A stretch of DNA of 64,000 nt from Pseudomonadota bacterium (lineage in GTDB: Bacteria; Pseudomonadota; Gammaproteobacteria; Steroidobacterales; Steroidobacteraceae), in assembly GCA_023423935.1 (NCBI GenBank), contig JAFAEQ010000075.1, positions 124,001 through 188,000 on the forward strand. Direction: 5' to 3'. The notes under the pieces were generated by a model. That model did not search any database. It had not been told where the DNA came from and saw only the letters and a list, made by a program, of their open reading frames with translations. Shown here piece by piece: positions 18,854-27,668 of the stretch (its first letter is position 1; every line of letters starts with the position of its first letter). Both the position numbers and the translations under genes were made by a program.

Positions 18854-18947
18854 GAAGATTTCCACGGGGTACACGGGGAGCGCCGGGTTGAAGAAGGAAG
18901 CCATTGCTTCGCACCCCGTGATCCCTGTGTGCCCCGTGGAGACTTCT
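18854..18947. repeat. inverted CACGGGG nonamer array
   Basis: Left arm 18854-18890 carries CCACGGGGTACACGGGGAG flanked by GAAG; right arm 18911-18947 carries the complement (CACCCCGTGATCCCTGTG, then CCCCGTGGAGACTTC). It sits in the leader of uvrD, 20 bases from its start. A single arm with the same unit occurs at 25003-25039. Promoters for uvrD and the divergent lipoprotein gene must lie in or beside this element. Confidence 0.75.
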
Positions 18948-19116
18948 TGAAAAGGACCGCGATTGTAGCCCGCCGGGGCAGGCATCACGAGTCAGGTGCT
19001 TTCCCTCGCGGCAGCCTCAGACCCTTCGATTGGCGGCGAGCGGGTACGGCACGGTATTCTGTAGCAGCTCCTTCGACGCGATTTCCTGGCCGATTTCGCA
19101 AGCTTTCAGGTGAAGA

Positions 19117-19869
19117 ATGACTGCCGCCCATCGGATGCTCTGTCTGTGCGTGTGGCTCGTGCTGTCGGCGTGCTCACAGAAACCCCAGCCGCAATCCACA
19201 TCCGCGCCCGCCAATACAGCGCAGCCGCCGCCGATCAATCGGTTGACTTCGGGTCCTGTCGATGAGGTGCCTGCTGAATCTGGCCTTGCGATCAAGCGCG
19301 GCATCGTCACCGAAGCGGGAGATCACGGAGTGTTTCGCAGTTGCGATGACCGGACCGAGCTGTGGCTCATAGATGAGGCCGACGGCAACCTGACTCAACT
19401 GCTCACCGAATCGGAGACTTCCACTTTATACGTCGAGGCTTACGGCGAGCGCGGGCCCGTTCCGGAGACGCTGACGGCGGCGAAAGGCGCAGCAGGCGCC
19501 TTCACGCTCGAGCAATTGCTCTACGCGTCGCCGCAGGAGCAAGGGTGCGAGCAGGCGGCAGCGGATTTCGTCGTCATGGCACGCGGCAATGAACCGTTCT
19601 GGTCGGTGACGGTCGCGGGTAGTTCGATGATCTGGAAGCAGCCGGAAACGCCCGATGGCGTCACGTTCAACGAGCTCGCGGCTGAAGGTGCCGAAGGCAC
19701 GGTCATGTATCAGGCCGCGCTCGAGGACCGGAAATTACAGCTCGTGATCGAACAACGGTCTTGCCGCGACTCGATGTCCGGCGAATTCTTTGCCTTCACG
19801 GCGAAAGCCGATCTCGATGGCAAGGAGTTCAAAGGATGCGCTCGCGTCGGTTCGCAGGAAGGTCCCTGA
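19117..19869 (+). CDS. putative lipoprotein, COG3650-like
   Basis: 250 residues. The signal peptide ends in a perfect lipobox, LSAC (Cys 19), followed by a Gln/Pro/Ser-rich linker. The middle part (GVFRSCDDRTELWLIDE) resembles NlpE-like/OB-type segments, and the C-terminal half begins with ARGNEPFWSVTV, the signature of COG3650 lipoprotein domains. RBS AGGTGAAG stands 3 bases before ATG. Likely outer-membrane anchored in the periplasm; function unknown. Its 3' end overlaps the convergent VanZ gene by 41 bases. Confidence 0.8.
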   Translation: MTAAHRMLCLCVWLVLSACSQKPQPQSTSAPANTAQPPPINRLTSGPVDEVPAESGLAIKRGIVTEAGDHGVFRSCDDRTELWLIDEADGNLTQLLTESETSTLYVEAYGERGPVPETLTAAKGAAGAFTLEQLLYASPQEQGCEQAAADFVVMARGNEPFWSVTVAGSSMIWKQPETPDGVTFNELAAEGAEGTVMYQAALEDRKLQLVIEQRSCRDSMSGEFFAFTAKADLDGKEFKGCARVGSQEGP

Positions 19870-21049
19870 ACATACGGCGCTGCGGACGCTGCGTGTAACG
19901 GAAGAGCGCAATCACCAGGCACGCAATGACCGGATCTGTCAGCGATCCGGTGCGCTCGGGCAGCCACAACTGCAGGATCTCGGTCGTGACGACGAGCCCG
20001 AGCAGAATGCCCGCCGCCAATCGAAATGAGGTGCCCGCGTAACGCAGCGTCCACAGCATCGCGGCGAACAGGAATGCCGAGGCGAAGAGCGCGGTGAAGT
20101 CGATCTGCCCGAGCCCTTCGATCCAGCCCGCACGTACCAGCGACATGAACGGCCAGAAATCGAACGCAGCCGGTCGCGATCCAAACGAGAGCGGCGCAAG
20201 GCGTTCGAACAGGAACGTGGCGAGCATCGCGCCCAATAACAGCAGGCGTTTCGCGCCAAGCGTCATGCGATACATGAGCACGACGAGCGGCAGCAGCACG
20301 ATCAGCGCGAGCAGCTCGGAAGGTACAAAGGCCTGATTAGCGACCACCAGTCGCCCGACCAGGACGGCGGCCATCATCACCAGCAGGGCTTCGAGCGTAT
20401 GCGTGCGGCTGACCCACGTGGAGAGCGCCTGTGCGATCACGAGCCAGTAAGTCAGGAATACGAGCGTCGCCGACACCTCGATCTGCGGATGAAACAGCGG
20501 TACCAGGGCCGATTTCAGTTTTCCGAGATCGAAGTGCGGCACGAAGGGCGCAAGACGCCACGTCAGCCAGAGGACGCACAGCAATGCCGCCGAAGGATCG
20601 CGATGCGGTTTCTCGACGCGATTCGGCAGATGCATGAGCCCGCCGATGCGATTCCAGGCGACCCCTGCCGTGGCGCCGACGAGCGTGCCAAGCGCATTGA
20701 GCGTCAAATCCATGAGGCTCGGAACGCGGCTGGAGATGTACACCTGCGCCACTTCGATCGCGAGCGACAGCAGCGAGCCGAACAGCACGGTAAGCATGAC
20801 GGCAGCGGCCCGACGCAATCGCCGCTCGAGCCATAACAGAAGGCAGAAGCCGAGCGGCAGGTAGAGCAGCACGTTGGCAATGCGATCGCTGCGACCGGCG
20901 CGCGCCCAGGACAACTCGCGTACTGCCTCGAGCACGCCATCGTGCAGGACGTCGGGCTTCAGATTGAACGGATACAGCGAGCCGTAGGCAATCAATGCCA
21001 CGACGGCGAGCAGCAGCCATCCGATGAACGTGGTGGAGCGTGAAGGCAC
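19829..21049 (-). CDS. VanZ-like family membrane protein
   Basis: 406 residues, about ten membrane segments. The N-terminal third holds the VanZ pattern: GSLYPFNLKPD, then RIANVLLYLPLGFCLLLWLERR and SLAIEVAQVYISSRVPSLMDLTLNALGTLVG; a second VanZ-type half follows near the C-terminus (EILQLWLPERTGSLTDPVIA). The family includes the teicoplanin-resistance protein VanZ, but most chromosomal members are uncharacterised, so no resistance should be inferred. It is convergent with and overlaps the lipoprotein gene. Confidence 0.85.
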   Translation of the reverse strand: MPSRSTTFIGWLLLAVVALIAYGSLYPFNLKPDVLHDGVLEAVRELSWARAGRSDRIANVLLYLPLGFCLLLWLERRLRRAAAVMLTVLFGSLLSLAIEVAQVYISSRVPSLMDLTLNALGTLVGATAGVAWNRIGGLMHLPNRVEKPHRDPSAALLCVLWLTWRLAPFVPHFDLGKLKSALVPLFHPQIEVSATLVFLTYWLVIAQALSTWVSRTHTLEALLVMMAAVLVGRLVVANQAFVPSELLALIVLLPLVVLMYRMTLGAKRLLLLGAMLATFLFERLAPLSFGSRPAAFDFWPFMSLVRAGWIEGLGQIDFTALFASAFLFAAMLWTLRYAGTSFRLAAGILLGLVVTTEILQLWLPERTGSLTDPVIACLVIALFRYTQRPQRRMFRDLPANRRERIL

Positions 21050-21159
21050 GGACGAGAAGGTACTAGGCGTAAGCCTTCACGCGCTAGTAAGCGAACAGCT
21101 TCGAGGCGGGCGCGCGGATCAGTCGATCGCTCTTACAGCGCGCGGTACTGCCGATCGTG

Positions 21160-22098
21160 TCAGGCGAACTGGATCCTGATCATCACGTAATGATCGAGCA
21201 GTAGCGCTGCGAACAGCAGCGCCAGATACGTGATCGAGAAGCTGAAGGTCTGCATGGGCAGGCGTGCATCCGAGAGGTGCTTGAGCTGCCATGCACGTTT
21301 CAGGAAAAACCCGCCGAGGATGACTGCGGCCAGCAGATAGATCAGGCCGCTCATGCCCGTGAGGTACGGCAGCAGCGTCACGATCACCAGCAGAATCGTG
21401 TACAGCAGGATATGCAGCCGCGTGAAATCGATGCTGTAGGCCACCGGCAGCATGGGAATGCCGGCCTTCGCGTAATCGTCGCGGCGGGCGATGGCGAGCG
21501 CCCAGAAATGCGGCGGCGTCCAGGTGAAGATGATCAGAAACAGCAGCAGCGAGTAAGGATCGACATGGCCGGTCACGGCGACCCATCCGAGCACCGGAGG
21601 CGCCGCACCCGCCGCACCGCCGATCACGATGTTCTGCGGCGTCGCGTGCTTCAGCCATACCGTGTAGACCACCGCATAGCCGATCAGTGAGGCGAACGTG
21701 AGCACCGCCGTGAGCGTGTTGACGAAGGCCGTGAGCAGCACCATCGACACGACGCCCAGAACCGCGGCGTAGCTCAGCGCCTGGGTCTCGTTCACATGAC
21801 CGGTCGGCAGCGGACGCCTCTTCGTGCGCGCCATCTGTTCATCGAAGCGCCGGTCGAGCACATGGTTGATCGCTGCCGCGCATGAAGCAGCGAGGCCAAT
21901 GCCGATCGTGCCGAAGAACAGCGCTGACGCCGGCGGCAGTCCCGGAGAGGCCAGGAACATGCCCACGATCGCGGTGAACACGATCAGCATGACGACGCGC
22001 GGCTTGCCGAGTTCGTAATAGTCGCGCCAGGTGGCGTGTTGCACGGATGAGGGAGTATCCACGACTTGCACGATAGATGACCTGGGCGGAAGCCTCAA
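21160..22098 (-). CDS. ctaB: protohaem IX farnesyltransferase (haem O synthase)
   Basis: 312 residues, UbiA superfamily, about nine helices. The catalytic Asp motif INHVLDRRFDEQMARTKRRPLP and the ELGKPRVVMLIVFTAIVGM start are characteristic of CtaB/CyoE. It farnesylates haem B to haem O, the precursor of haem A. Its start overlaps the ctaA stop by 4 bases (ATGA type), so the haem O and haem A synthases are translationally coupled. They serve the two haem-A oxidases encoded next to them. Confidence 0.95.
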   Translation of the reverse strand: MRLPPRSSIVQVVDTPSSVQHATWRDYYELGKPRVVMLIVFTAIVGMFLASPGLPPASALFFGTIGIGLAASCAAAINHVLDRRFDEQMARTKRRPLPTGHVNETQALSYAAVLGVVSMVLLTAFVNTLTAVLTFASLIGYAVVYTVWLKHATPQNIVIGGAAGAAPPVLGWVAVTGHVDPYSLLLFLIIFTWTPPHFWALAIARRDDYAKAGIPMLPVAYSIDFTRLHILLYTILLVIVTLLPYLTGMSGLIYLLAAVILGGFFLKRAWQLKHLSDARLPMQTFSFSITYLALLFAALLLDHYVMIRIQFA

Positions 22099-23102
22099 AC
22101 CCGCGACGGCAACGGGCGTAGCAGGCGATTCAGTCTCACCACGCTCAGCAGCAGCAAGGCCGCGAGGCCGTTGTGGGCCGTGGCGAGAGAAAGCGGCAGT
22201 GCATGCAACACCATCGCTGGTCCGAGAATGAGCTGCGCGATCAGAAGCACGCCCACCGTGACGCCTGCCGCACGCACCGAAGCGTTGCGACCCTGACGCC
22301 AGACCTGAATGCTCAGCCAGCCGAGCACCAGTGCCGCGGCGATCGCGCCCAGACGATGCACAAAGTGGATCGCAACGCGGGCAGGATGATTCAGCACACC
22401 GCCTTCATAGTCGATACCAAGGCCTCGCCACAGAACGAACGCATCCTTCATGTCCATGTCAGGCCAGGCCACGTTCTGACAAGTAGGAAAATCCGGGCAA
22501 GCGAGTGCCGCGTAGTTACTGCTGGTCCATCCACCAAGCGCAATCTGAAGTCCGAGCACGATCAACCCGAGCAGCGCGAGTCGGCGAATGCCGGATTCCT
22601 GCGGCGGCCGCGAACGCCGCTCCGGATCGATCGCGAGCCATGCCAGCAGCGAGAGCGTCGCCAACCCGCCGAGCAAATGCAGCACGACGATCAGGGGCTT
22701 CAGCAGCAGAGTCACCGTCCACATTCCGAGCAGGCCCTGGAAGATCACGAGGCCCACGAGCGCCACGGGCAGTGCGACAGGCTGATCAGGATCGCGTCGA
22801 TTGGCGATCGCGAAGGCCGCGAGCGCCAGGATCACGAGGCCCAGCGTCGAGGCGAAATAGCGATGGACCATCTCCTTGATGGCCTTGTGGTACTCGAACG
22901 GTCGATGAGGAAATGCCTCGTTGATGGCATCTACGTTGCGGGCGGCCTGATCAACGGTGAGATGCCCATAGCATCCGGGCCAGTCAGGACAACCCAGCCC
23001 TGCGGCGCTCAGACGGACCCACGCGCCCAGCACCACGACGCCGAACGCAAGAATGGCTCCCGCCAGGGCGAGCCTGCGGAATATTTTGAGACGAGATGTC
23101 AT
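22095..23102 (-). CDS. ctaA: haem A synthase (COX15/CtaA)
   Basis: 335 residues with eight helices. Conserved features include RLSAAGLGCPDWPGCYGH near the N-terminus, the paired Cys loop, and membrane His residues (EMVHRYFASTLG; IHFVHRLGA) that bind haem. It oxidises haem O to haem A. Start at 23102 (MTSRLKIFRRLALAGAIL) is chosen because the upstream extension is arginine-rich and non-coding in character. It heads the ctaA-ctaB pair, after a 163-base gap from the caa3 cluster. Confidence 0.95.
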   Translation of the reverse strand: MTSRLKIFRRLALAGAILAFGVVVLGAWVRLSAAGLGCPDWPGCYGHLTVDQAARNVDAINEAFPHRPFEYHKAIKEMVHRYFASTLGLVILALAAFAIANRRDPDQPVALPVALVGLVIFQGLLGMWTVTLLLKPLIVVLHLLGGLATLSLLAWLAIDPERRSRPPQESGIRRLALLGLIVLGLQIALGGWTSSNYAALACPDFPTCQNVAWPDMDMKDAFVLWRGLGIDYEGGVLNHPARVAIHFVHRLGAIAAALVLGWLSIQVWRQGRNASVRAAGVTVGVLLIAQLILGPAMVLHALPLSLATAHNGLAALLLLSVVRLNRLLRPLPSRV

Positions 23103-23265
23103 TGCGATTGAGCGCTGTTCGCTCACGGATACTTGGCGCACCCGTGACGAAAGCATCGAGCACCTACGAGTTGAAAACGCCCGAAATCCACTCAGGGCAT
23201 TGCTGATCCGTCGCAACGGATCGTTCTATGCGAGCCGGGCTGAGGAGTGGCCTGGGGCCGAAGTC

Positions 23266-23598
23266 TTATAGCGGGACCGCGCGTTCATTGAAAGCTTTCT
23301 TTGCCATATCGGGGGCGCTCGTCTCTCCCTGACGGGATACCGATTCCTCCGCGGTCGCGGCGATGTCGCCGTGGGATCCGGGTTTTGGCAGCACCTGCCT
23401 CAGCGCCGGAGCTGCGCTCAGCACGATGATCATGATCGGAATCAGCGCCCAGAGAATCTCAGCAGTCGGATGAGCCTGCGTGCGATGCCGGAAGGCTGCC
23501 ACCGAATACAGCATCCACGCAAAGACGATGGCCGCGGCACACACGCAGAGCCAGATGAGGATCTGTTCCAGCCCGTGAGCTGCGGGTGCGGCACTCAT
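23266..23598 (-). CDS. small subunit II-like membrane protein lacking the CuA domain
   Basis: 110 residues. Residues ~10-85 contain two membrane helices separated by RHRTQAHPTAEILWALIPIMII, the pattern of the N-terminal membrane domain of cytochrome c oxidase subunit II (compare ALIPIMI with the IWTIIPVAI of the aa3 subunit II in this window). No cupredoxin domain or CuA ligands follow; the tail is short and polar. Last gene of the caa3 cluster. It may be an assembly or stabilising factor. Homology call moderate, function inferred. Confidence 0.7.
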   Translation of the reverse strand: MSAAPAAHGLEQILIWLCVCAAAIVFAWMLYSVAAFRHRTQAHPTAEILWALIPIMIIVLSAAPALRQVLPKPGSHGDIAATAEESVSRQGETSAPDMAKKAFNERAVPL

Positions 23599-23611
23599 GA
23601 TGGTCTGATCT

Positions 23612-23980
23612 TCACCTGCCGAATGCGGCAAGTCGCGTGAGGAATGTGTAATCCCCTTCGATGGCCATGAGTGCGATGAGTACCAGCAGCGCCAGCGCCG
23701 GCATGAGGATGGCCAGTTTCAACGCGAGCCGCTCCCATTTCATATGCATGAATACGGCCACGATGAATCCCGCCTTCAGCAACATGAAAATGATGATGAG
23801 CGTCCAGCGCAGATAACCCTGCAGCTGGAAGTAATCGACCATGTACGAAAACGCGCTGAGCACGAACAGCAGCCCCCAGATCGCCAGGTAGAGCCGGATC
23901 GGATGCTGCTGACCTTCATCGTGGGCGGCGGGTGCATGTGCGTTCTGTTGCAGGTGATCTGCTTCGATGACCTGTGCCAT
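23612..23980 (-). CDS. cytochrome c oxidase subunit IV (prokaryotic type)
   Basis: 122 residues with three membrane helices and a polar N-terminus rich in His/Ala. The sequence IRLYLAIWGLLFVLSAFSYMVD and LLKAGFIVAVFMHMKWER match the prokaryotic COX4/CtaF-CyoD family, including the conserved K-A-x-x-V-x-x-x-F-M-H motif. It is a small accessory subunit that stabilises the oxidase core. It follows the second subunit III gene by 6 bases. Confidence 0.9.
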   Translation of the reverse strand: MAQVIEADHLQQNAHAPAAHDEGQQHPIRLYLAIWGLLFVLSAFSYMVDYFQLQGYLRWTLIIIFMLLKAGFIVAVFMHMKWERLALKLAILMPALALLVLIALMAIEGDYTFLTRLAAFGR

Positions 23981-23986
23981 GGCTGC

Positions 23987-24664
23987 TCACCACAAATAGA
24001 AGAAGGCGAAGATGAATACCCACACCAGATCCACGAAGTGCCAGTAGAGGCCTGCGACCTCGACGGTCTCGTAAGTCCCTTTGCGATCGTAGAAGCCGTT
24101 CAGTACGCGCCACGCGACGACTGACAGATAGATCACCCCGCAGGTCACGTGCAGTCCGTGAAAACCGGTGATCATGAAGAACGATGAGCCAAACTGCGGT
24201 GCACCCATCGGATTGCCCCACGGCCGCACGCCTTCATCGACGATGAGCTTGGTCCACTCGAACGCCTGCATGCCGACGAAGCACAGCCCCAGCGCTGCAG
24301 TCGCGAACATCAGCGCAGCGGTGCGCTTGCGATCGCGCCGATAACCGAAATTCACCGCCATGGCCATCGTGCCGCTGCTCGTGATCAGCACCATGGTCAT
24401 GATCGCAATCAGCAGCAATGGAATGTGATGACCGGCGACCGTGAGTGCGAACACTTCGCTGGGGTTCGGCCAGGGCTCCGTCGTGGAGATCCTCACGTTC
24501 ATGTACGAAGTGAGGAAACACGAGAACACGAAGGTGTCGCTCAACAGGAAGATCCACATCATCACCTTGCCCCATGGCACGGGGAAGGCGTGCTTGTCGG
24601 CGGACCAGTCGTTGGTCACGCCGCGCAGGCCGCCGGGCAATGTCACAGGTTCATGTGTTGCCAT
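23987..24664 (-). CDS. cytochrome c oxidase subunit III, second copy of the caa3 cluster
   Basis: 225 residues. Has the subunit III fold: MMWIFLLSDTFVFSCFLTSYM near the start, the GLHVTCGVIYL motif, and YWHFVDLVWVFIFAFFYLW at the C-terminus. The ATG at 24664 is chosen over GTG at 24673 because AGGTG is well spaced from it. It resembles the short subunit III (CoxP) of CoxMNOP alternative oxidases. Two subunit III genes in one cluster is the feature of note; this one is more canonical than its upstream neighbour. Confidence 0.85.
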   Translation of the reverse strand: MATHEPVTLPGGLRGVTNDWSADKHAFPVPWGKVMMWIFLLSDTFVFSCFLTSYMNVRISTTEPWPNPSEVFALTVAGHHIPLLLIAIMTMVLITSSGTMAMAVNFGYRRDRKRTAALMFATAALGLCFVGMQAFEWTKLIVDEGVRPWGNPMGAPQFGSSFFMITGFHGLHVTCGVIYLSVVAWRVLNGFYDRKGTYETVEVAGLYWHFVDLVWVFIFAFFYLW

Positions 24665-24688
24665 CGTATTCACCTAAGCCTCGACTTC

Positions 24689-24925
24689 CCTCACTCGCCA
24701 TTCCTGCGAAGGCAGGAATCCATTCGAGCCCCGAGTTCTGATGGACCCTGCCTGCGCAGGGGTGACGTACTCAAAGTCTCTGCAACCTCCCTCATCCGTC
24801 GTTCCTCCGGAGGCAGGAATCCATTCGAGCCCCGAGTTCTGATGGACCCTGCCTGCGCGGCGGTGACGTACTCAAAGTCTCCGCAACCTCCCTCATCCGT
24901 CATTCCTGCGAAGGCAGGAATCCAT
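24689..24925. repeat. ~100-base tandem repeat with REP-like palindrome
   Basis: A ~100-base unit is present twice in full, with the beginning of a third copy (starting near 24689, 24789 and 24889). Each unit opens with CCCTCAnnCG and a palindrome of the type ATTCCTGCGAAGGCAGGAAT; the middle copy has a compensated stem (TTCCTCCGGAGGCAGGAA). Located between the two subunit III genes. Confidence 0.85.
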
Positions 24926-25002
24926 CCGGATCTGAAGTTTCGCCAACGCCTGCCCGCGTATCGGTGCACCTCAAAGATTCCTCTCAGCCTCAGTCATCGC
25001 TC

Positions 25003-25039
25003 TTTCCCCGTGCACCCCGCGTTCCCCGTGGAGATCTTC
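25003..25039. repeat. single CACGGGG-type arm
   Basis: TTCCCCGTGCACCCCGCG followed by TTCCCCGTGGAGATCTTC. The same unit and flank (GAAG...CCACGGGG on the other strand) form the array at 18854. No complementary partner arm is visible nearby, so this may be half of a decayed element. It lies just after the stop codon of the first caa3 subunit III gene. Confidence 0.6.
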
Positions 25040-25047
25040 TCTTCTCT

Positions 25048-25782
25048 TCAACAAAGGCGATCAAACACGAACTGGCTATCGATCGAATGCGTGAGCAACA
25101 ACGCAAAAACGACGAGCCAGACGAACAACAGGTAATGCCAGTAGATCGAGCAGAGCTCGACGCTCAGGCGGAATTTCTGGCGCATCTCCAGAGCATCGCC
25201 GCCCTTGCTTGCCGGCAGCGGTTGTCGCATGCGGATCAGCATGCGGGCCCACACATAGAGGCCGCCCATCACGTGCAAGGCATGCGCGAGGGTGAGCACA
25301 TAGAAGAAGGCAACTGCCGGATTGCGAGGATCGAAATAGCCCGACACGATCATCAGGCGCCAGGCGAGAAACTGGCCCACGAGAAATGCCAGCGTCGCGG
25401 CGCCTGCCAGCAGCAGCGCCCTTCGCGTCCGCTGCGCATCGCCGCGTGCCGCCCTCGAGCGCGCCCATTGCATTGCGACGCTGGCCAGGATCAGCACTCC
25501 AGTGTTGATCCACAGAATCATCGGTTCGGGAAACGGCTTCCAGTCCGGTGCGCGCACCTCGTGGCCCATTCGCATGAAGAATGCGGCAATGAACAACCCG
25601 AAGAGCGATGTGACGACTGCCAGGAACACCCACAGTCCGATGCGTTGCGGCGGCGGTGCTTCGATATGCGCAGCGCCTGCGTCCGCCACCGGCTCCCATG
25701 AGCGCGTGCGAAACAAGCTCACGAGCAGAATCCACACGAGCACGCCCGCGATCAATGCGCCGTACGCGACCGTGAGGCTCAT
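25048..25782 (-). CDS. cytochrome c oxidase subunit III, first copy of the caa3 cluster
   Basis: 244 residues, about seven helices. IGLWVFLAVVTSLFGLFIAAFFMRMGH, ALHVMGGLYVWARM and SIYWHYLLFVWLVVFALL are subunit III features. It is more divergent than the copy at 23987 and is like CoxO of CoxMNOP clusters (named from memory). The start at 25782 overlaps the subunit I stop by 4 bases (ATGA), so the two are coupled. The frame is open far upstream inside the subunit I gene, but that is shadow sequence. Confidence 0.85.
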   Translation of the reverse strand: MSLTVAYGALIAGVLVWILLVSLFRTRSWEPVADAGAAHIEAPPPQRIGLWVFLAVVTSLFGLFIAAFFMRMGHEVRAPDWKPFPEPMILWINTGVLILASVAMQWARSRAARGDAQRTRRALLLAGAATLAFLVGQFLAWRLMIVSGYFDPRNPAVAFFYVLTLAHALHVMGGLYVWARMLIRMRQPLPASKGGDALEMRQKFRLSVELCSIYWHYLLFVWLVVFALLLTHSIDSQFVFDRLC

Positions 25783-27548
25783 GCATGCACACCGTGTTCG
25801 CGTCCGGGCGGCGTGGAGTCGTCGGGCGGAACGTTTTGCGGAATGAAATCTTCCTTGGCGCCGGGCACGTTGTAGTCGTACGCCCAGCGATACACGACCG
25901 GCAGCTCCTTGCCCCAGTTGCCGTGCTTGGGCGGCGTGTCGGGCGTCTGCCATTCGAGTGTCGTGGCACGCCATGGATTGCCGCCTGCGGGCTCGCCGTG
26001 GAAGTACGACCAGACGAGATTGAACAGGAAGATCATCTGCGCGGAGGCCACGATCAGCGCCGAGATCGTAATCCACTCGTTCGCGAGATGGACTGATGGC
26101 GGAATGAACTGAATCGCATCGCCGTACGCGTAATAGCGCCGCGGCACACCGAGAATGCCGAGGTAGTGCATCGGCAGAAAGATCGAGTACGTACCGATGA
26201 ACGTGACCCAGAAGTGAATCTTGCCGAGTCGTTCATCGAACATTTTTCCCGTGATCTTCGGATACCAGTGATAGATCGCGCCGAACACCACGAGAATGGG
26301 TGATACGCCCATCACCATATGGAAATGCGCGACCACGAAATAGGTCCCCGACAGCGGGACATCGACGGTCACGTTGCCGAGAAACAGGCCCGTGAGTCCG
26401 CCGTTGATGAACGTGAAGATGAAGCCGATCGCGAACAGCATCGGCACCGTCAGATGAACGTCGCCCCGCCAGATCGTGAGCACCCAGTTGTAGACCTTGA
26501 TGGCGGTCGGCACGGCGATGATCAGCGTCGTCGTCGCGAAGAAGAATCCGAAGTAGGGATTCATGCCGCTGATGTACATGTGGTGTGCCCACACGACGAA
26601 GCTCAGGCATCCGATCGCGAGAATCGCCCACACCATCATGCGATATCCGAAGATGTTGCGCCGCGCGTGGGTGCTCAGAAGGTCCGACACGATGCCGAAC
26701 GCAGGCAATGCGACGATGTACACCTCGGGATGTCCGAAGAACCAGAACAGATGCTGGAATAACAACGGGCTGCCGCCGTTGTGCCGGACGTTCTCACCCA
26801 TCGAACTCAAGGCGGGCAGGAAGAAGCTGGTGCCGACGACGCTATCGAGCGCCATCATGATTGCGGAGACGAACAGCGCCGGAAACGCGAGCAGTCCCAG
26901 GATCGACGCCGTGAAGATGCCCCACACGGTCAGCGGCATGCGCATGAACGTCATGCCGCGGCAGCGCGCCTGCAGAACGGTGGTGACGTAGTTCAGGCCG
27001 CCCATCGTGAATGCGACGATGAAGATCGCAAGCGATGCAAGCATGAAGACGATTCCCCAGCTCGCGCCGGGCGTGCCCGGCAGAATTGCCTGCGGCGGAT
27101 AGAGCGTCCAGCCGGCGCCGGTGGGTCCGCCCGGCACGAACATCCCTGCGACGAGCACGAGCACTGCCAGCAGATAGAACCAGAAGCTCAGCATGTTCAG
27201 GTACGGGAACACCATGTCCCGCGCGCCGAGCATCAGCGGAATGAGATAGTTGCCGAAGCCGCCGAGAAAGAGCGCCGTAAGCAGATAGATCACCATGATC
27301 ATTCCGTGCATGGTGATGAACTGATAATAGTTCTGCGGTGCGATGAAGTGGAACGTATCCGGGAATCCAAGCTGCAATCGCATCAGCACGGACATCCCGA
27401 GTGCAACGAGTCCGATCGCGATGGCCACGAACGCGTACTGCAGCGCGATCACCTTGTGATCCTGACTCCAGATGTACTTGCGCACGAACGACTGCGGGTC
27501 GTGCAACGCATGTGCGTGATCGCGATCGGCGATGGCTACGTAAGACAT
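25779..27548 (-). CDS. coxN: cytochrome c oxidase subunit I of the caa3-type oxidase
   Basis: 589 residues, 12 or more helices. Haem-copper ligands are visible: ITMHGMIMVIYL (low-spin haem His), FWFFGHPEVYIVALPAFG (CuB His and the His-Tyr cross-link), WAHHMYISGM (two CuB His) and VAHFHMVMG (haem a3/a His pair). E in GHPEVY marks an A-type oxidase with the D- and K-channel features. RBS GGAGCG sits 4 bases before the ATG at 27548. Reduces O2 to water and pumps protons. Confidence 0.95.
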   Translation of the reverse strand: MSYVAIADRDHAHALHDPQSFVRKYIWSQDHKVIALQYAFVAIAIGLVALGMSVLMRLQLGFPDTFHFIAPQNYYQFITMHGMIMVIYLLTALFLGGFGNYLIPLMLGARDMVFPYLNMLSFWFYLLAVLVLVAGMFVPGGPTGAGWTLYPPQAILPGTPGASWGIVFMLASLAIFIVAFTMGGLNYVTTVLQARCRGMTFMRMPLTVWGIFTASILGLLAFPALFVSAIMMALDSVVGTSFFLPALSSMGENVRHNGGSPLLFQHLFWFFGHPEVYIVALPAFGIVSDLLSTHARRNIFGYRMMVWAILAIGCLSFVVWAHHMYISGMNPYFGFFFATTTLIIAVPTAIKVYNWVLTIWRGDVHLTVPMLFAIGFIFTFINGGLTGLFLGNVTVDVPLSGTYFVVAHFHMVMGVSPILVVFGAIYHWYPKITGKMFDERLGKIHFWVTFIGTYSIFLPMHYLGILGVPRRYYAYGDAIQFIPPSVHLANEWITISALIVASAQMIFLFNLVWSYFHGEPAGGNPWRATTLEWQTPDTPPKHGNWGKELPVVYRWAYDYNVPGAKEDFIPQNVPPDDSTPPGREHGVHA

Positions 27549-27560
27549 GATTCGCTCCAC

Positions 27561-27664
27561 GAAGGCTCTAGGCTCTAGGCGCTAGGGTCCAGACGCTGGG
27601 CTCCAAGTAAACGGTGCTCATCTGGTCCTGTCCTGCTAGAGCCTAGAACCTAGCCCCTAGTGCC
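27561..27664. repeat. inverted TAGG heptad array
   Basis: Left arm 27561-27604 (CTCTAGGCTCTAGGCGCTAG, period 7) and right arm 27633-27664 (complement: AGAGCCTAGAACCTAGCCCC) around a 28-base centre. It fills the gap between the caa3 subunit I start and subunit II stop. The right arm read on the minus strand begins GGCACTAGGGGCTAGG, identical to the left arm of the array at 58638. Confidence 0.85.
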
Positions 27665-27668
27665 TCTC

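Noticed and set aside
19829..21049. Glycopeptide resistance gene (VanZ)
   Set aside because: Only the broad VanZ-like domain is shared; no other van genes are present and most members have no resistance role.
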